Shown here one piece after another: positions 8,208 to 15,991 of a stretch of DNA of 57,811 nt. A model generated the notes under the pieces. The model saw only the letters and a list, made by a program, of their open reading frames with translations, was not told where the DNA came from and made no database searches. The DNA is from Methanomassiliicoccaceae archaeon UBA328 (GTDB lineage: Archaea > Thermoplasmatota > Thermoplasmata > Methanomassiliicoccales > Methanomethylophilaceae). The DNA lies in the NCBI GenBank assembly GCA_002506905.1, contig DAYM01000003.1, positions 40,419 through 98,229 of the forward strand, given 5' to 3'. The position numbers were made by a program, and so were the translations under genes. Within the stretch, counting starts at the first letter, position 1. Every line of letters starts with the position of its first letter.

Positions 8208-8309
8208 AAGGTGTGAATCTATCTGAGATTAAATAAGGATGTTGTTCCGAAGGATGTTCGGAGCGAGAATAGATTTAAAATGAGCATTGTAATACAAGGG
8301 TCGATAACC

Positions 8310-8825
8310 ATGGCAGCTGCCGATACACCAGAGAAGAAACTTGCCGCAGGCATGAAGGCAATGGACGAGGGCGACTTCAAGAAGGCGTACTCCGCGTTCA
8401 AGAAACTTGTGGTCGAATACCCCGATAACGCAGATTGTTGGTACTACAAGGCCGAGTGCGGTAATTACGCTTCGGGAATGTTCGGTGCCAAAGTAACATC
8501 CGAAGAGATCATGGATGCCTACAAGAAGGCCATCGAGCTCGGAGGGGACAGGGTCGATTATTATCAGTCTTACGGCATGTTCTGTATCTCTGTCGGAAAA
8601 TACGATGAGGCAGAGAAGGCATACAACGAGGCAGCACAGATCGATGAGTCCATGGAATCAAGTCTCTATTCTGAATTTGCCATCGAATATTACAACCATG
8701 TAATGGCATCGTACGGCGAGATCATGGAAGACCCCAAGGCAAGGGCGCCCTTTGCGAAGAAAGCATTGGAGTATATGCTCAAGGCTTTGGACATGTCCCC
8801 CGAAGAGGCCAAGAGCCTTCTTTGA
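8310..8825 (+). CDS. TPR-repeat protein
   Basis: The protein is 171 aa and made of TPR-like helix pairs. AAGMKAMDEGDFKKAYSAFK and GKYDEAEKAYNEAAQIDES are recognisable repeats, with a divergent copy between them. Such proteins are scaffolds for protein contacts; no enzymatic motif is present. ATG 8310 is preferred over 8280 because the TATA box (GATTTAAAA, about 8272-8280) lies over the earlier start. It is a single-gene unit ending in a hairpin. Confidence 0.75.
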   Translation: MAAADTPEKKLAAGMKAMDEGDFKKAYSAFKKLVVEYPDNADCWYYKAECGNYASGMFGAKVTSEEIMDAYKKAIELGGDRVDYYQSYGMFCISVGKYDEAEKAYNEAAQIDESMESSLYSEFAIEYYNHVMASYGEIMEDPKARAPFAKKALEYMLKALDMSPEEAKSLL

Positions 8826-8843
8826 CCGCGTGCATACGCGGTC
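8824..8843 (+). terminator. Hairpin after the TPR gene
   Basis: GACCGCGT-GCAT-ACGCGGTC is a perfect 8-bp stem with a tetraloop, overlapping the stop codon of the TPR gene. It is followed by a few A residues and then CCTCTTTCC. It is probably a terminator or 3'-end stabiliser. Confidence 0.55.
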
Positions 8844-9036
8844 GGAAAACCTCTTTCCCCATCAATTCCCAACGCCGATCATTTTATCGCACTGGGATTG
8901 CTGTGTAAATTAAATTAGATAGTGTTTAATATGACTGGCTTATTTTAAATGCAAACGTCGGTCCTTAGAACTCAGAATACCTGTTTCTTTTATCGCGTTA
9001 CATAAACTTAAATGTGAGTTATACTTACCCCTAACC

Positions 9037-9723
9037 ATGGCACCGGCGAAACGCACTAAAAGGACGAGGGCAAAGAACTGTCCTTCCGCACAATTAAGAA
9101 AAAAGGTCGATGAGACCGCATTTGCATTGTTTTTGGAAAGAGGATACGAGAACACGACCATGCGTATCATTTCCGAAGAGACCGGTTTTGGTGCAGGAAG
9201 CCTATACAACACATTCAACGGTAAGGAGGACATCCTTTTGGATATCATCTTAAGCGCCTACGATACGACCGTCAAGAAGGTCAAGGCGCTGATAAAGGAA
9301 GATGAGGATCCGCTTGTGGCCATCAACGTACCTATGTGCGTCATGATATACGCGGCAAGTGTGAATGTGAAATATGCCGAACTTTTCACGGTAGCCACGC
9401 ATAATTGGAAGATCCTCAACGCCATGGTCGATAAGACCGTCGCCTGGAAGCAGAACTTTTTCAAGACCTATAACAAGGACATAACAAAAGAAGAGATGAA
9501 GGCAAGCCTGCTTGCGAATGCATCGGTAATGGGCAGATATTTCCTTCAATACAAGGAGGAAGGGCCCATGGACTGCAGAGAAGGCATTACCATGTGCATG
9601 AAGTTCTTCTGCATCCTGTTCGGTGTCGTCGTTATCGACATCAATGCGGTCGTAGACAAGATCGTCGGTCTCTTCGATGAGCAGATGATGCTCGGTCTTT
9701 TCGATATCACTCCCGACGAGTGA
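9037..9723 (+). CDS. TetR-family transcription regulator
   Basis: The protein is 228 aa. Residues about 20-67 form the TetR DNA-binding domain (AFALFLERGYENTTMRIISE, GAGSLYNTFNGKEDIL). The rest is an all-helical ligand/dimer domain of unknown specificity. A basic extension (KRTKRTRAK) precedes the domain. A TATA-like ACTTAAATG about 25 bp upstream suggests a leaderless transcript. It lies immediately upstream of amt-glnK in the same orientation, separated by a hairpin and two copies of a palindrome, so it is a second candidate regulator of that operon. Confidence 0.88.
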   Translation: MAPAKRTKRTRAKNCPSAQLRKKVDETAFALFLERGYENTTMRIISEETGFGAGSLYNTFNGKEDILLDIILSAYDTTVKKVKALIKEDEDPLVAINVPMCVMIYAASVNVKYAELFTVATHNWKILNAMVDKTVAWKQNFFKTYNKDITKEEMKASLLANASVMGRYFLQYKEEGPMDCREGITMCMKFFCILFGVVVIDINAVVDKIVGLFDEQMMLGLFDITPDE

Positions 9724-9733
9724 TATCTTTTAT

Positions 9734-9757
9734 GAACAAGGGGCGCAAGCCCCGTTC
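9734..9757 (+). terminator. Hairpin after the TetR gene
   Basis: GAAC-AA-GGGGC-GCAA-GCCCC-GTTC forms a two-part stem of 5 and 4 bp with an AA bulge and a GCAA tetraloop, followed by TTCT. It separates tetR from the amt regulatory region. Confidence 0.6.
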
Positions 9758-9763
9758 TTCTAA

Positions 9764-9783
9764 GATTAGACATTTGTCTAATC
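9764..9783. promoter_or_regulatory. Distal copy of the Lrp/amt palindrome
   Basis: GATTAGACA-TT-TGTCTAATC has two perfect 9-bp arms around TT. Its central 18 bases are identical to the site over the Lrp promoter. It lies 104 bp centre-to-centre upstream of the promoter-proximal site, about ten helical turns, so proteins on both sites would face the same side. Confidence 0.8.
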
Positions 9784-9859
9784 ATTTGTTTGTTTTTTGT
9801 TTTTGATATCTAATTTTGCACAATTTTACTGGTAAAATCAATACTAATGATGATAATAT

Positions 9860-9886
9860 TCATATATTATTAGACAATTGTCTAAT
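9860..9886 (+). promoter_or_regulatory. amt promoter with overlapping palindromic operator
   Basis: A TATA box (TCATATATT, about 9860-9868) is directly followed by ATTAGACA-AT-TGTCTAAT (9869-9886), a perfect 18-bp palindrome. The expected start is near 9889. The arrangement, operator immediately after TATA, is the same as at the Lrp gene. Confidence 0.75.
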
Positions 9887-9940
9887 TAAATCTCTGAAAA
9901 AGGGATAATTGGAGGAATTCACATTAGATTTGGCATCAAG

Positions 9941-11236
9941 ATGATGGTCGCAACAGCGGTCATCCTATCGATGTTTGCGGCCCTGGCACTGTTGATGCCG
10001 GATGCGGCCGCAGATACAGCAGAAACTGATACGGCGGATTCCGTAAGTATTTCCTGGATCCTGGTATCGTCTGCTTTGGTTTTCATCATGGTACCGGGAA
10101 TAGCGTTGTTCTACGGCGGTATGCTGAGGAAGCAGAGCATGTCGTCGATGATCTCGCAGACACTGATCGCGATAGGCGTAATGACCATCACTTGGGTGGC
10201 GGTCGGTTACTCGCTCGCATTCTCCGGCGACGGCACTCTGATAGGATCGCTGAACAATGTGTTCTTCGAGGGCGTTACCGAAAGCTCGACAAGCGGGATA
10301 TCCGATCTGGAGTTCGCATTCTTCCAGATGATGTTCGCAATGGTCACCGCGGCCATCGTATTGGGAGCATGTGCGGAGAGGATCAGATACACTGCAATGG
10401 TGTGGTTCCTTGCCATTTGGTCCGTGCTCGTATATGCGTCCATGGCCCATTGGGTCTGGGGCGGAGGACTGTTCGACCAATACCTCACGGTGTTGGATTT
10501 CGCAGGAGGTACCGTGGTCCACATCTGTGCAGGAGTTATAGGTCTGGCACTTGTTGCATTCGCAGGCAGCAGGACCAACAGGATACGCGAGTCCCGCGCC
10601 CACAACATCCCCTTTGCTTTCATAGGATGTATGTTCCTTTGGTTCGGATGGTTCGGATTCAACGGCGGATCGGGACTTGCGGCAGACGGTACGGCTGTCC
10701 ATGCGGCGGTCGTATCGCAGCTGTCGGCGGCATGCGCCATGATGGCCTGGGCGGCGGTCCAGTACCTCAGGGTTGGCCGTGTAGGTGTTCTGGGAATGAT
10801 CGCAGGAGGCATTGCAGGTCTGGTCGCCATCACACCCGGAGCAGCGTATGTAGGGATCTGGGAGTCGATGCTGATCGGAACCGCAGGCGGAGTGATCTGT
10901 TACTTCGCTGTCACGCTGGTAAGAGGAAAGACGCGTATCGATGATGCGCTGGATGTCTTTGCGGTGCACGGGGTCGGAGGTATCTGGGGAGCAATAGCGA
11001 CAGGTATCTTCGCAGATCCCGAGCTCAGCGGAGGCATCGCGGGTCTGATCTACGGAGGTACAAGCCTGATCGTGGGTCAGATCATCGCAGTCGGAATAAC
11101 GATAGCGTTCTGTTTCACGGTCTCGTATGCGATCATTTGGCTGCTGTCCAAGTTCATGAGGGTCCGTGTGACCGAAGAGGAAGAGATGGTCGGACAGGAC
11201 CTGATAGAACATGGAGAGATCTCCTATAGCACATGA
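9941..11236 (+). CDS. amt: Ammonium transporter Amt
   Basis: This 431-aa Amt/Mep/Rh family channel conducts ammonium across the membrane. It has an N-terminal hydrophobic signal-like segment, then eleven-helix Amt features: ALFYGGMLRKQSMSS, AHWVWGGGLF and AVHGVGGIWGAIATGIFA. ATG 9941 has no suitable ribosome-binding site. Six codons upstream, in frame, ATT 9923 sits 7 nt after GGAGG and would give a proper signal peptide start (xRFGIKMMVATAVIL), so the true start may be ATT. It is cotranscribed with glnK 9 nt downstream. Confidence 0.95.
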   Translation: MMVATAVILSMFAALALLMPDAAADTAETDTADSVSISWILVSSALVFIMVPGIALFYGGMLRKQSMSSMISQTLIAIGVMTITWVAVGYSLAFSGDGTLIGSLNNVFFEGVTESSTSGISDLEFAFFQMMFAMVTAAIVLGACAERIRYTAMVWFLAIWSVLVYASMAHWVWGGGLFDQYLTVLDFAGGTVVHICAGVIGLALVAFAGSRTNRIRESRAHNIPFAFIGCMFLWFGWFGFNGGSGLAADGTAVHAAVVSQLSAACAMMAWAAVQYLRVGRVGVLGMIAGGIAGLVAITPGAAYVGIWESMLIGTAGGVICYFAVTLVRGKTRIDDALDVFAVHGVGGIWGAIATGIFADPELSGGIAGLIYGGTSLIVGQIIAVGITIAFCFTVSYAIIWLLSKFMRVRVTEEEEMVGQDLIEHGEISYST

Positions 11237-11245
11237 GGGACAGAC

Positions 11246-11566
11246 ATGAAGATGATAATAGCGATAGTACGTCCCGAGATGTGCCAGGCCGTGAAGGATG
11301 CATTGAAGGAAGCAGGCGTCAACGGTCTGACGATAACCCATATCCACGGACGCGGATCACAGGCCGGACTGAAGTTCACCAACAGGGTCGGGGAGTTCGT
11401 CGTGGATGAACTCGAGAAGACGAAGATCGAGGTCGTTATCGAAGATGACTCCAAGGAAGATGAGGTCATCGAGGCGATACACAATGCTGCCGAGACCGGA
11501 AGGCCCGGCGACGGAAGGATAATCGTCGTACCTGTAGAGAAGTTCCTGAAGATCAGATCGGTCTAA
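11246..11566 (+). CDS. glnK: Nitrogen regulatory protein PII (GlnK)
   Basis: This 106-aa trimeric PII signal protein senses 2-oxoglutarate and ATP/ADP and blocks Amt when nitrogen is plentiful. It has the N-terminal MKMIIAIVRPEMCQAVKDAL, a T-loop starting GRGSQAGL, and the C-terminal signature ETGRPGDGRIIV. The T-loop lacks the Tyr that is uridylylated in proteobacteria, so control is by ligands only, as in other archaea. Pairing with amt is the standard arrangement. Confidence 0.95.
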   Translation: MKMIIAIVRPEMCQAVKDALKEAGVNGLTITHIHGRGSQAGLKFTNRVGEFVVDELEKTKIEVVIEDDSKEDEVIEAIHNAAETGRPGDGRIIVVPVEKFLKIRSV

Positions 11567-11574
11567 ACCCTTTA

Positions 11575-11600
11575 CCGGGGCATGCCCCCGGATCATTTTT
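11575..11600 (+). terminator. Intrinsic-type terminator after glnK
   Basis: CCGGGG-loop-CCCCGG forms a 6-bp GC stem, followed by ATCATTTTT. The hairpin plus T run resembles a bacterial intrinsic terminator and ends the amt-glnK operon. Confidence 0.7.
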
Positions 11601-11643
11601 CCATGACCTATGACGGAAGTGAACAAGTATCGGAAAATAGGAA

Positions 11644-11721
11644 TGGTAGCGAGGAGTCGATTTGAACGACCGGTCTCCGGGTTATGAGCCCGACGGGATA
11701 TCCTGGCTACCCTACCTCGCT
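11644..11721 (-). tRNA. Initiator tRNA-Met (CAU)
   Basis: The minus strand folds as a cloverleaf: acceptor AGCGAGG/CCTCGCT, anticodon loop CTCATAA with CAT, T-loop TTCAAAT. The A1:U72 pair and three consecutive G:C pairs (GGG/CCC) below the anticodon loop are initiator features. The 3' CCA is encoded. There is no intron. Confidence 0.92.
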
Positions 11722-11769
11722 ATAGTACCCACTAACAGCACTCAATATATAGTATTTTGGGAGCGACTC

Positions 11770-12102
11770 TCAGAAGAATTTCTTCAGGAACATGACGTCC
11801 TGTATCTTTCCTTTGAGGGAGATCTTCTTCGTGACGTATGCCTTCATAGGTCTGAGGGTGCCGTCGATAAGGGCCTGAAGATTCTCGGGAGTGGTGGTCA
11901 GTGTGACATCCGCATCCTCGAGGGCGCTGTCTTTGAAATCCTTGATCTGCGCGTTCTCGAGTTTCATGGAATACTGTTCTGTTCCGAGATCGATGTTGAA
12001 GGTCTTGGTGATCGGTTCGATCTCCTTTCTGGCCTCTTCATCTTTTTCCATCTTTCTGTGGAATTTGTCGATCAACGTCTGGATCTGGTCGTGCATGGTC
12101 AT
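11770..12102 (-). CDS. SCP2-like sterol-carrier domain protein
   Basis: The protein is 110 aa and consists of one SCP2-type domain: an N-terminal amphipathic helix rich in Lys/Glu, strands FNIDLGTEQYSMKLENAQI and DADVTLTTTPENLQALIDG, and a hydrophobic C-terminal helix. The fold binds lipids or other hydrophobic ligands; the archaeal ligand is unknown. It lies 7 nt after rnhB and is probably cotranscribed. Confidence 0.72.
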   Translation of the reverse strand: MTMHDQIQTLIDKFHRKMEKDEEARKEIEPITKTFNIDLGTEQYSMKLENAQIKDFKDSALEDADVTLTTTPENLQALIDGTLRPMKAYVTKKISLKGKIQDVMFLKKFF

Positions 12103-12109
12103 ATTATGA

Positions 12110-12751
12110 TCACCAATCGGTTAGTTTTGTGTTGCGGGATGCGGACATGAGGTGCCTCACAGGCTCCCACGAACACCTGGTATACTTCGGGGGACGCCCG
12201 TTATTTTTTATCCATTTTTCTATGAATTCCATAGTGAAATGGTCGCTGGGGTATCCGCTGCCGATGTTGACATCGAACTCCCTCTGAATGTTGGCCACCA
12301 TACGTTCCCTTGTGACCTTTGCGATAATGGATGCCGCTGATACAACGGGGTATGTGTCGTCGGCCTTGTGCCTTCCGATGACCTCGGTGCCGCCGAGCCT
12401 TACGGAAAGGGTGCTCGAGAATATCATCTCGTTCGGGTCCGGACAGTCAGCGTACACCGTCTTCACGGGTATCTTGGAAACCGCTTCCTGGAACATGTCC
12501 ATTTCGATGACGTTCAGAGACTGTCTTTTTCTCTTCTCGTCTATCTCGTCGGCGGTTATGACGACCGTGGTGTACAGAGGACAGGATGCGGCGATCTCGT
12601 CGAACATCCTCTCGCGGACCTTCTCGGTCAGCTTCTTGGAGTCCTTGACGCCGATCTCCTTCAGGACGGTGTCGTCTTCGGTGTAGACCGCTCCGACTAC
12701 CAAAGGTCCGAGGACCGATCCCCTTCCTGCCTCATCGACTCCGCAGAACAT
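12110..12751 (-). CDS. rnhB: Ribonuclease HII
   Basis: This 213-aa type 2 RNase H cleaves RNA in RNA-DNA hybrids and single ribonucleotides in DNA. FCGVDEAGRGSVLGPLVVGA carries the first catalytic Asp/Glu, YADCPD a further Asp, and KADDTYPVVSAASIIAKVTR the conserved C-terminal motif. The frame extends to 12760; ATG 12751 gives the usual short lead before the VDEAGRG motif. A TATA-like GTTAAATC lies near 12777-12784. It is divergent from mptA. Confidence 0.93.
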   Translation of the reverse strand: MFCGVDEAGRGSVLGPLVVGAVYTEDDTVLKEIGVKDSKKLTEKVRERMFDEIAASCPLYTTVVITADEIDEKRKRQSLNVIEMDMFQEAVSKIPVKTVYADCPDPNEMIFSSTLSVRLGGTEVIGRHKADDTYPVVSAASIIAKVTRERMVANIQREFDVNIGSGYPSDHFTMEFIEKWIKNNGRPPKYTRCSWEPVRHLMSASRNTKLTDW

Positions 12752-12857
12752 ATGCCACACCCAATCATTCCCGGCGATTTAACCCTGCCGTATGCAAATG
12801 ACTACTATCCTGGTAGGTTTATATAATTTAAGTTAATAGGCCCGATTCGGTCTTATC

Positions 12858-13748
12858 ATGGCACTCAAGTGCGACGTACAATATGGCAAAGGCGATATCG
12901 GTTATAAACTGACAAAGGTCGGTGTGACCGGTGTCAGGAAACCCGTCCTCGTTAAGAGGGAGGGTGTGAGCAACAAACTCAACGGAGCACTCAATTGTTC
13001 CATCGATGTTTTCGTGGACCTTCCCGCATCTCAGAAAGGATCTCACCTTTCGAGGAACGTAGAGGTCCTAAAGGAAGTGGCCAATGCCAGCATCGATAAG
13101 CCTGTTACCGGGCTGGAGAACATGGCCGCGGATATGTGCGGAAAGCTTCTCGTCCATCATGAATACGCTCAGAATGCCTATGTCAATGTTACCGCAGATT
13201 ATTTCCGCGAGAGCACCACGCCTTTCGGAAAGAGCACTTACGAGATGTACAAACTGATCGCAAAGGCGCACCAGGTCCGCGGGGAGACCCCCAGGAAGAC
13301 CATCGGTGTCGAGGTCATCGGAATGACCGCATGCCCCTGCGCACAGCAGACCATCACCGAGATGCTCGACTGCAACACAGATCACCCTGTTATGTCGCAC
13401 AATCAGAGGAATGTCTGTACGCTTACGCTCACAATGGATGACGGCGTGGATGTGGAGGCCGACGAACTCATCGATCTCGTCCATAAATCATTCTCATCGC
13501 CCACATACGAACTTCTCAAGAGGGATGACGAGGGCCAGGTGGTCATCAATGCACACACCAACCCCAGGTTCGTAGAGGACGTCGTCAGGGTGACCCTGAA
13601 GAACCTTGTCGACAAATATGACAGACTTCCCGACGATGTCGAGGTCTTTGTGAAGAGCGAATCCGAGGAGTCCATCCACAAGCATAACGCATATGCGGAG
13701 AGGACGGCCACCCTCGAAGAGCTCAGGGCAGAGAAGGCCGAGCAGTGA
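12858..13748 (+). CDS. mptA: GTP cyclohydrolase MptA (FolE2 family)
   Basis: This 296-aa Fe(II)-dependent enzyme converts GTP to 7,8-dihydroneopterin 2',3'-cyclic phosphate, the first step of tetrahydromethanopterin-type pterin synthesis in archaea. The family motif MTACPCAQQ, a conserved metal-ligand region, is near residue 155. A strong TATA box (TTTATATAA, 12817-12825) lies 33-41 bp before the ATG. It stands alone; the next gene is convergent and starts 2 nt after its stop. Confidence 0.92.
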   Translation: MALKCDVQYGKGDIGYKLTKVGVTGVRKPVLVKREGVSNKLNGALNCSIDVFVDLPASQKGSHLSRNVEVLKEVANASIDKPVTGLENMAADMCGKLLVHHEYAQNAYVNVTADYFRESTTPFGKSTYEMYKLIAKAHQVRGETPRKTIGVEVIGMTACPCAQQTITEMLDCNTDHPVMSHNQRNVCTLTLTMDDGVDVEADELIDLVHKSFSSPTYELLKRDDEGQVVINAHTNPRFVEDVVRVTLKNLVDKYDRLPDDVEVFVKSESEESIHKHNAYAERTATLEELRAEKAEQ

Positions 13749-13750
13749 GT

Positions 13751-14521
13751 TCACTCACTCTCGATCTTCCCTAATTTCTTTTCCATTATCCCAATGTCGT
13801 CGATGTAGACGTCCTTGGGACATTCCACTCCTTCCAGGTATCCCGTCCAATAGACGACGACACCGGGGCCGAAGAGTTCGGTATAAGGGATAAGCTGTTT
13901 TCTGGAGTTGAACCTGAATTCGACGGTATCTCCGAATGCCGCCTTGCTCTCGAACCAGAATACTTTCTTCCCGTCGTACATGACGGGTTCTTTGAGAAGA
14001 CAGTCCGGGGTCTTTGTGGAGCCCCCTTCTTCGCGGATATCGTTCTCGGTCTTGTATGCGATACCCTGTCCGTCGAGCCACTTGTGCATAAGGTCCTCGC
14101 CCCACAGTCCTCTCTCCTTCTGCCTCTCGTTGGCAGCGGGAGAGTATACTATGTCGTTGGCGACCGCTTCGCGCACCTCTTTGGCGGTCTCGGAGTCTTC
14201 CAACTGATCGGGGTCCCTGATGATCTCCCAGAACTTCTTCTTGGGGATACCGTCCTCCTGCGTGATCATCATCATGATGAGGATCGGCGGGAAGCTGTAG
14301 TAATCTGCGATCTCGAGGAAGGTGCGTCCCTTCTTCCACTGTCTGAGCATGCTCTTCGAGCGCGACTTGACCTCGTGGAAGTGTCTTTTGACGTACCTGC
14401 TGACCTTCTGGGTGTAGAGTGTGTCCAGCAGCCTGGAATCGTAGCCCTCCTCAGAGAACTTCTCTATGTCCGAAAGGGTGTTGAGGCCGTTGTACAGCCT
14501 TATGTACTCGTCGTACTGCAT
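13751..14521 (-). CDS. CDIN1/TPD-motif family, PD-(D/E)xK nuclease-fold protein
   Basis: This 256-aa protein has an N-terminal helical, winged-helix-like region (1-120, with QWKKGRTFLEIADYYSFPPI), then RGLWGED (138-143), STKTPDCLL (168-176) and FWFESKAAFG (188-197). The last three form the Glu, PD and ExK elements of a PD-(D/E)xK nuclease core. The TPD motif defines the family of human CDIN1 (C15orf41), mutated in congenital dyserythropoietic anaemia type I. The archaeal function is unknown. It is 4 nt downstream of the flavin reductase gene. Confidence 0.78.
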   Translation of the reverse strand: MQYDEYIRLYNGLNTLSDIEKFSEEGYDSRLLDTLYTQKVSRYVKRHFHEVKSRSKSMLRQWKKGRTFLEIADYYSFPPILIMMMITQEDGIPKKKFWEIIRDPDQLEDSETAKEVREAVANDIVYSPAANERQKERGLWGEDLMHKWLDGQGIAYKTENDIREEGGSTKTPDCLLKEPVMYDGKKVFWFESKAAFGDTVEFRFNSRKQLIPYTELFGPGVVVYWTGYLEGVECPKDVYIDDIGIMEKKLGKIESE

Positions 14522-14525
14522 CTTC

Positions 14526-15875
14526 TCACTGTTTCAGGTTGCGGCAGAGATCTTCCACTGCTTTTATGACGACATCCTGGACCATGGATGTGGGCGGGCA
14601 ATAAGCGTTCTCTGCGCGGAACAGGAAGTCCTCTGCGGTAACGCCTTCGACAGCTGCGGATGTGAGCCAGTTGATACGTCCCGTGGCATCCTCGCCTGCG
14701 ATGATCTGGGCTCCGATAATCCTGTGTGTTGTCTTGTCTGCGATGACCTTCACGACGAGCTCTTTTCCGCCTTTGTAGTATCTGGCGCGGGTGAGTCCGG
14801 TCGCCTTTCCGGTGACGGTCTTGAGTCCGTACCAGGAAGCGAGTCCGAGCGAGAGTCCGGTACCGGCGATCTGTTTCTCGCCGATGACGCTGACCCAAGG
14901 GCTTGCAACGGGACCGAACAGTGCGTTCCCGCCTGCTGCGTTGATTCCGGCGACCCTTCCCTCTTTGACCGCAGATGAACCGAGCTGGCTCATTGTGGGT
15001 CCGGGCATGATCGCGGACTGACACTGCATGACGTCTCCGGCGATGTACACGTCGGGGACCAGGCGTCCTCTCTTGTAGGGCTGAAGCGTGGGTGCGACCG
15101 CGATGGCGTTGAGCTGTCCGATGTCGAATCCGAGTTCCTTGGCGATGTCAAGGTTGGCACGGACACCGGTAGCGAAGATGATCATGTCGCAGGGGTACTC
15201 CTTTCCGGCAGCGGTGACACCGGATACCTTTCCGGTTCCGTTGACTGCTTGGATAGGGGCCTTCATGACGAATTTGACGCCTTTGCTCTCCAGGTATGCC
15301 TGGATGGGGTCTGCCATGTCTCTGTCTGCGATCCTGGGGATGACCTGGTCCATCATTTCGATGACCGTGACATCCTTGCCGATATTGGCGAATGCGAGTG
15401 CAATCTCAAGTCCGATGACACCGGCGCCGCCGATGACGATCTTCTTTGCATCCTTGAGTGCTGCCTCGATGTTCTTTCCGTCCCTGACGGTCCTTACAAC
15501 GAACACGCCTTCAAGGTCTGTTCCCTGTATCGGGGGGATGAATACCCTTCCGCCGGACGCGATGATAAGTTTGTCGTACTTGTAGGTCTTTCCGTCTGCC
15601 GTGACGGTCTTCTCGTCACTGTTGACGGATTCGACCTTTGTTTTGATGTGCACATCGATGTCCTTCTCTTTCTTGTAGAAGTCGGGGGTGTGCATGATGA
15701 TCTCATTCCAGGTGGATCTTCCTTCCAATACCCAGGGAATGACACACGGGGAGTAAGCGATGTCCTCATCTTCCGTGAATACCGTGATCTTTGCCGAAGC
15801 ATCCGTTGCTCTGGCTGAAGATGCAGCTGTCATTCCTGCCGCACCTGAGCCGATTACTATGATTTCATTAGCCAT
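14526..15875 (-). CDS. FAD-dependent disulfide reductase (CoA-disulfide reductase/NADH oxidase type)
   Basis: The protein is 449 aa with an FAD-binding GSGAAG (9-14), a single redox cysteine at 44 (YSPCVIPW), a second dinucleotide motif GGAGVIGLEIA (about 149-159), the FAD-contact DVYIAGDV and a C-terminal dimerisation domain. This single-Cys group includes CoA-disulfide reductases, NADH oxidases and persulfide reductases; the sequence alone does not separate them. It may protect a strict anaerobe from oxygen or recycle thiols. It is divergent from the RaSEA gene. Confidence 0.87.
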   Translation of the reverse strand: MANEIIVIGSGAAGMTAASSARATDASAKITVFTEDEDIAYSPCVIPWVLEGRSTWNEIIMHTPDFYKKEKDIDVHIKTKVESVNSDEKTVTADGKTYKYDKLIIASGGRVFIPPIQGTDLEGVFVVRTVRDGKNIEAALKDAKKIVIGGAGVIGLEIALAFANIGKDVTVIEMMDQVIPRIADRDMADPIQAYLESKGVKFVMKAPIQAVNGTGKVSGVTAAGKEYPCDMIIFATGVRANLDIAKELGFDIGQLNAIAVAPTLQPYKRGRLVPDVYIAGDVMQCQSAIMPGPTMSQLGSSAVKEGRVAGINAAGGNALFGPVASPWVSVIGEKQIAGTGLSLGLASWYGLKTVTGKATGLTRARYYKGGKELVVKVIADKTTHRIIGAQIIAGEDATGRINWLTSAAVEGVTAEDFLFRAENAYCPPTSMVQDVVIKAVEDLCRNLKQ

Positions 15876-15991
15876 ATGGCCTTACCTGTCATTCTCCATT
15901 CTTACAAATGATATTAATGTTACGCGTCTGCGCGCAAGCCTTGGGAACGCTTAATTACAGGGAATCCGTGGGGTGGGACGGAGTCATCAAG

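Noticed and set aside
8246..8262. Inverted repeat TCCGAA-GGATG-TTCGGA between the DUF2284 and TPR genes
   Set aside because: Symmetric and between divergent promoters, but it occurs once as a palindrome, with only loose partial matches elsewhere; too little to call an operator.
9965..11347. 460-codon minus-strand frame opposite amt-glnK
   Set aside because: Low-complexity His/Arg/Cys-rich product antisense to a certain transporter gene; a codon-bias artefact.
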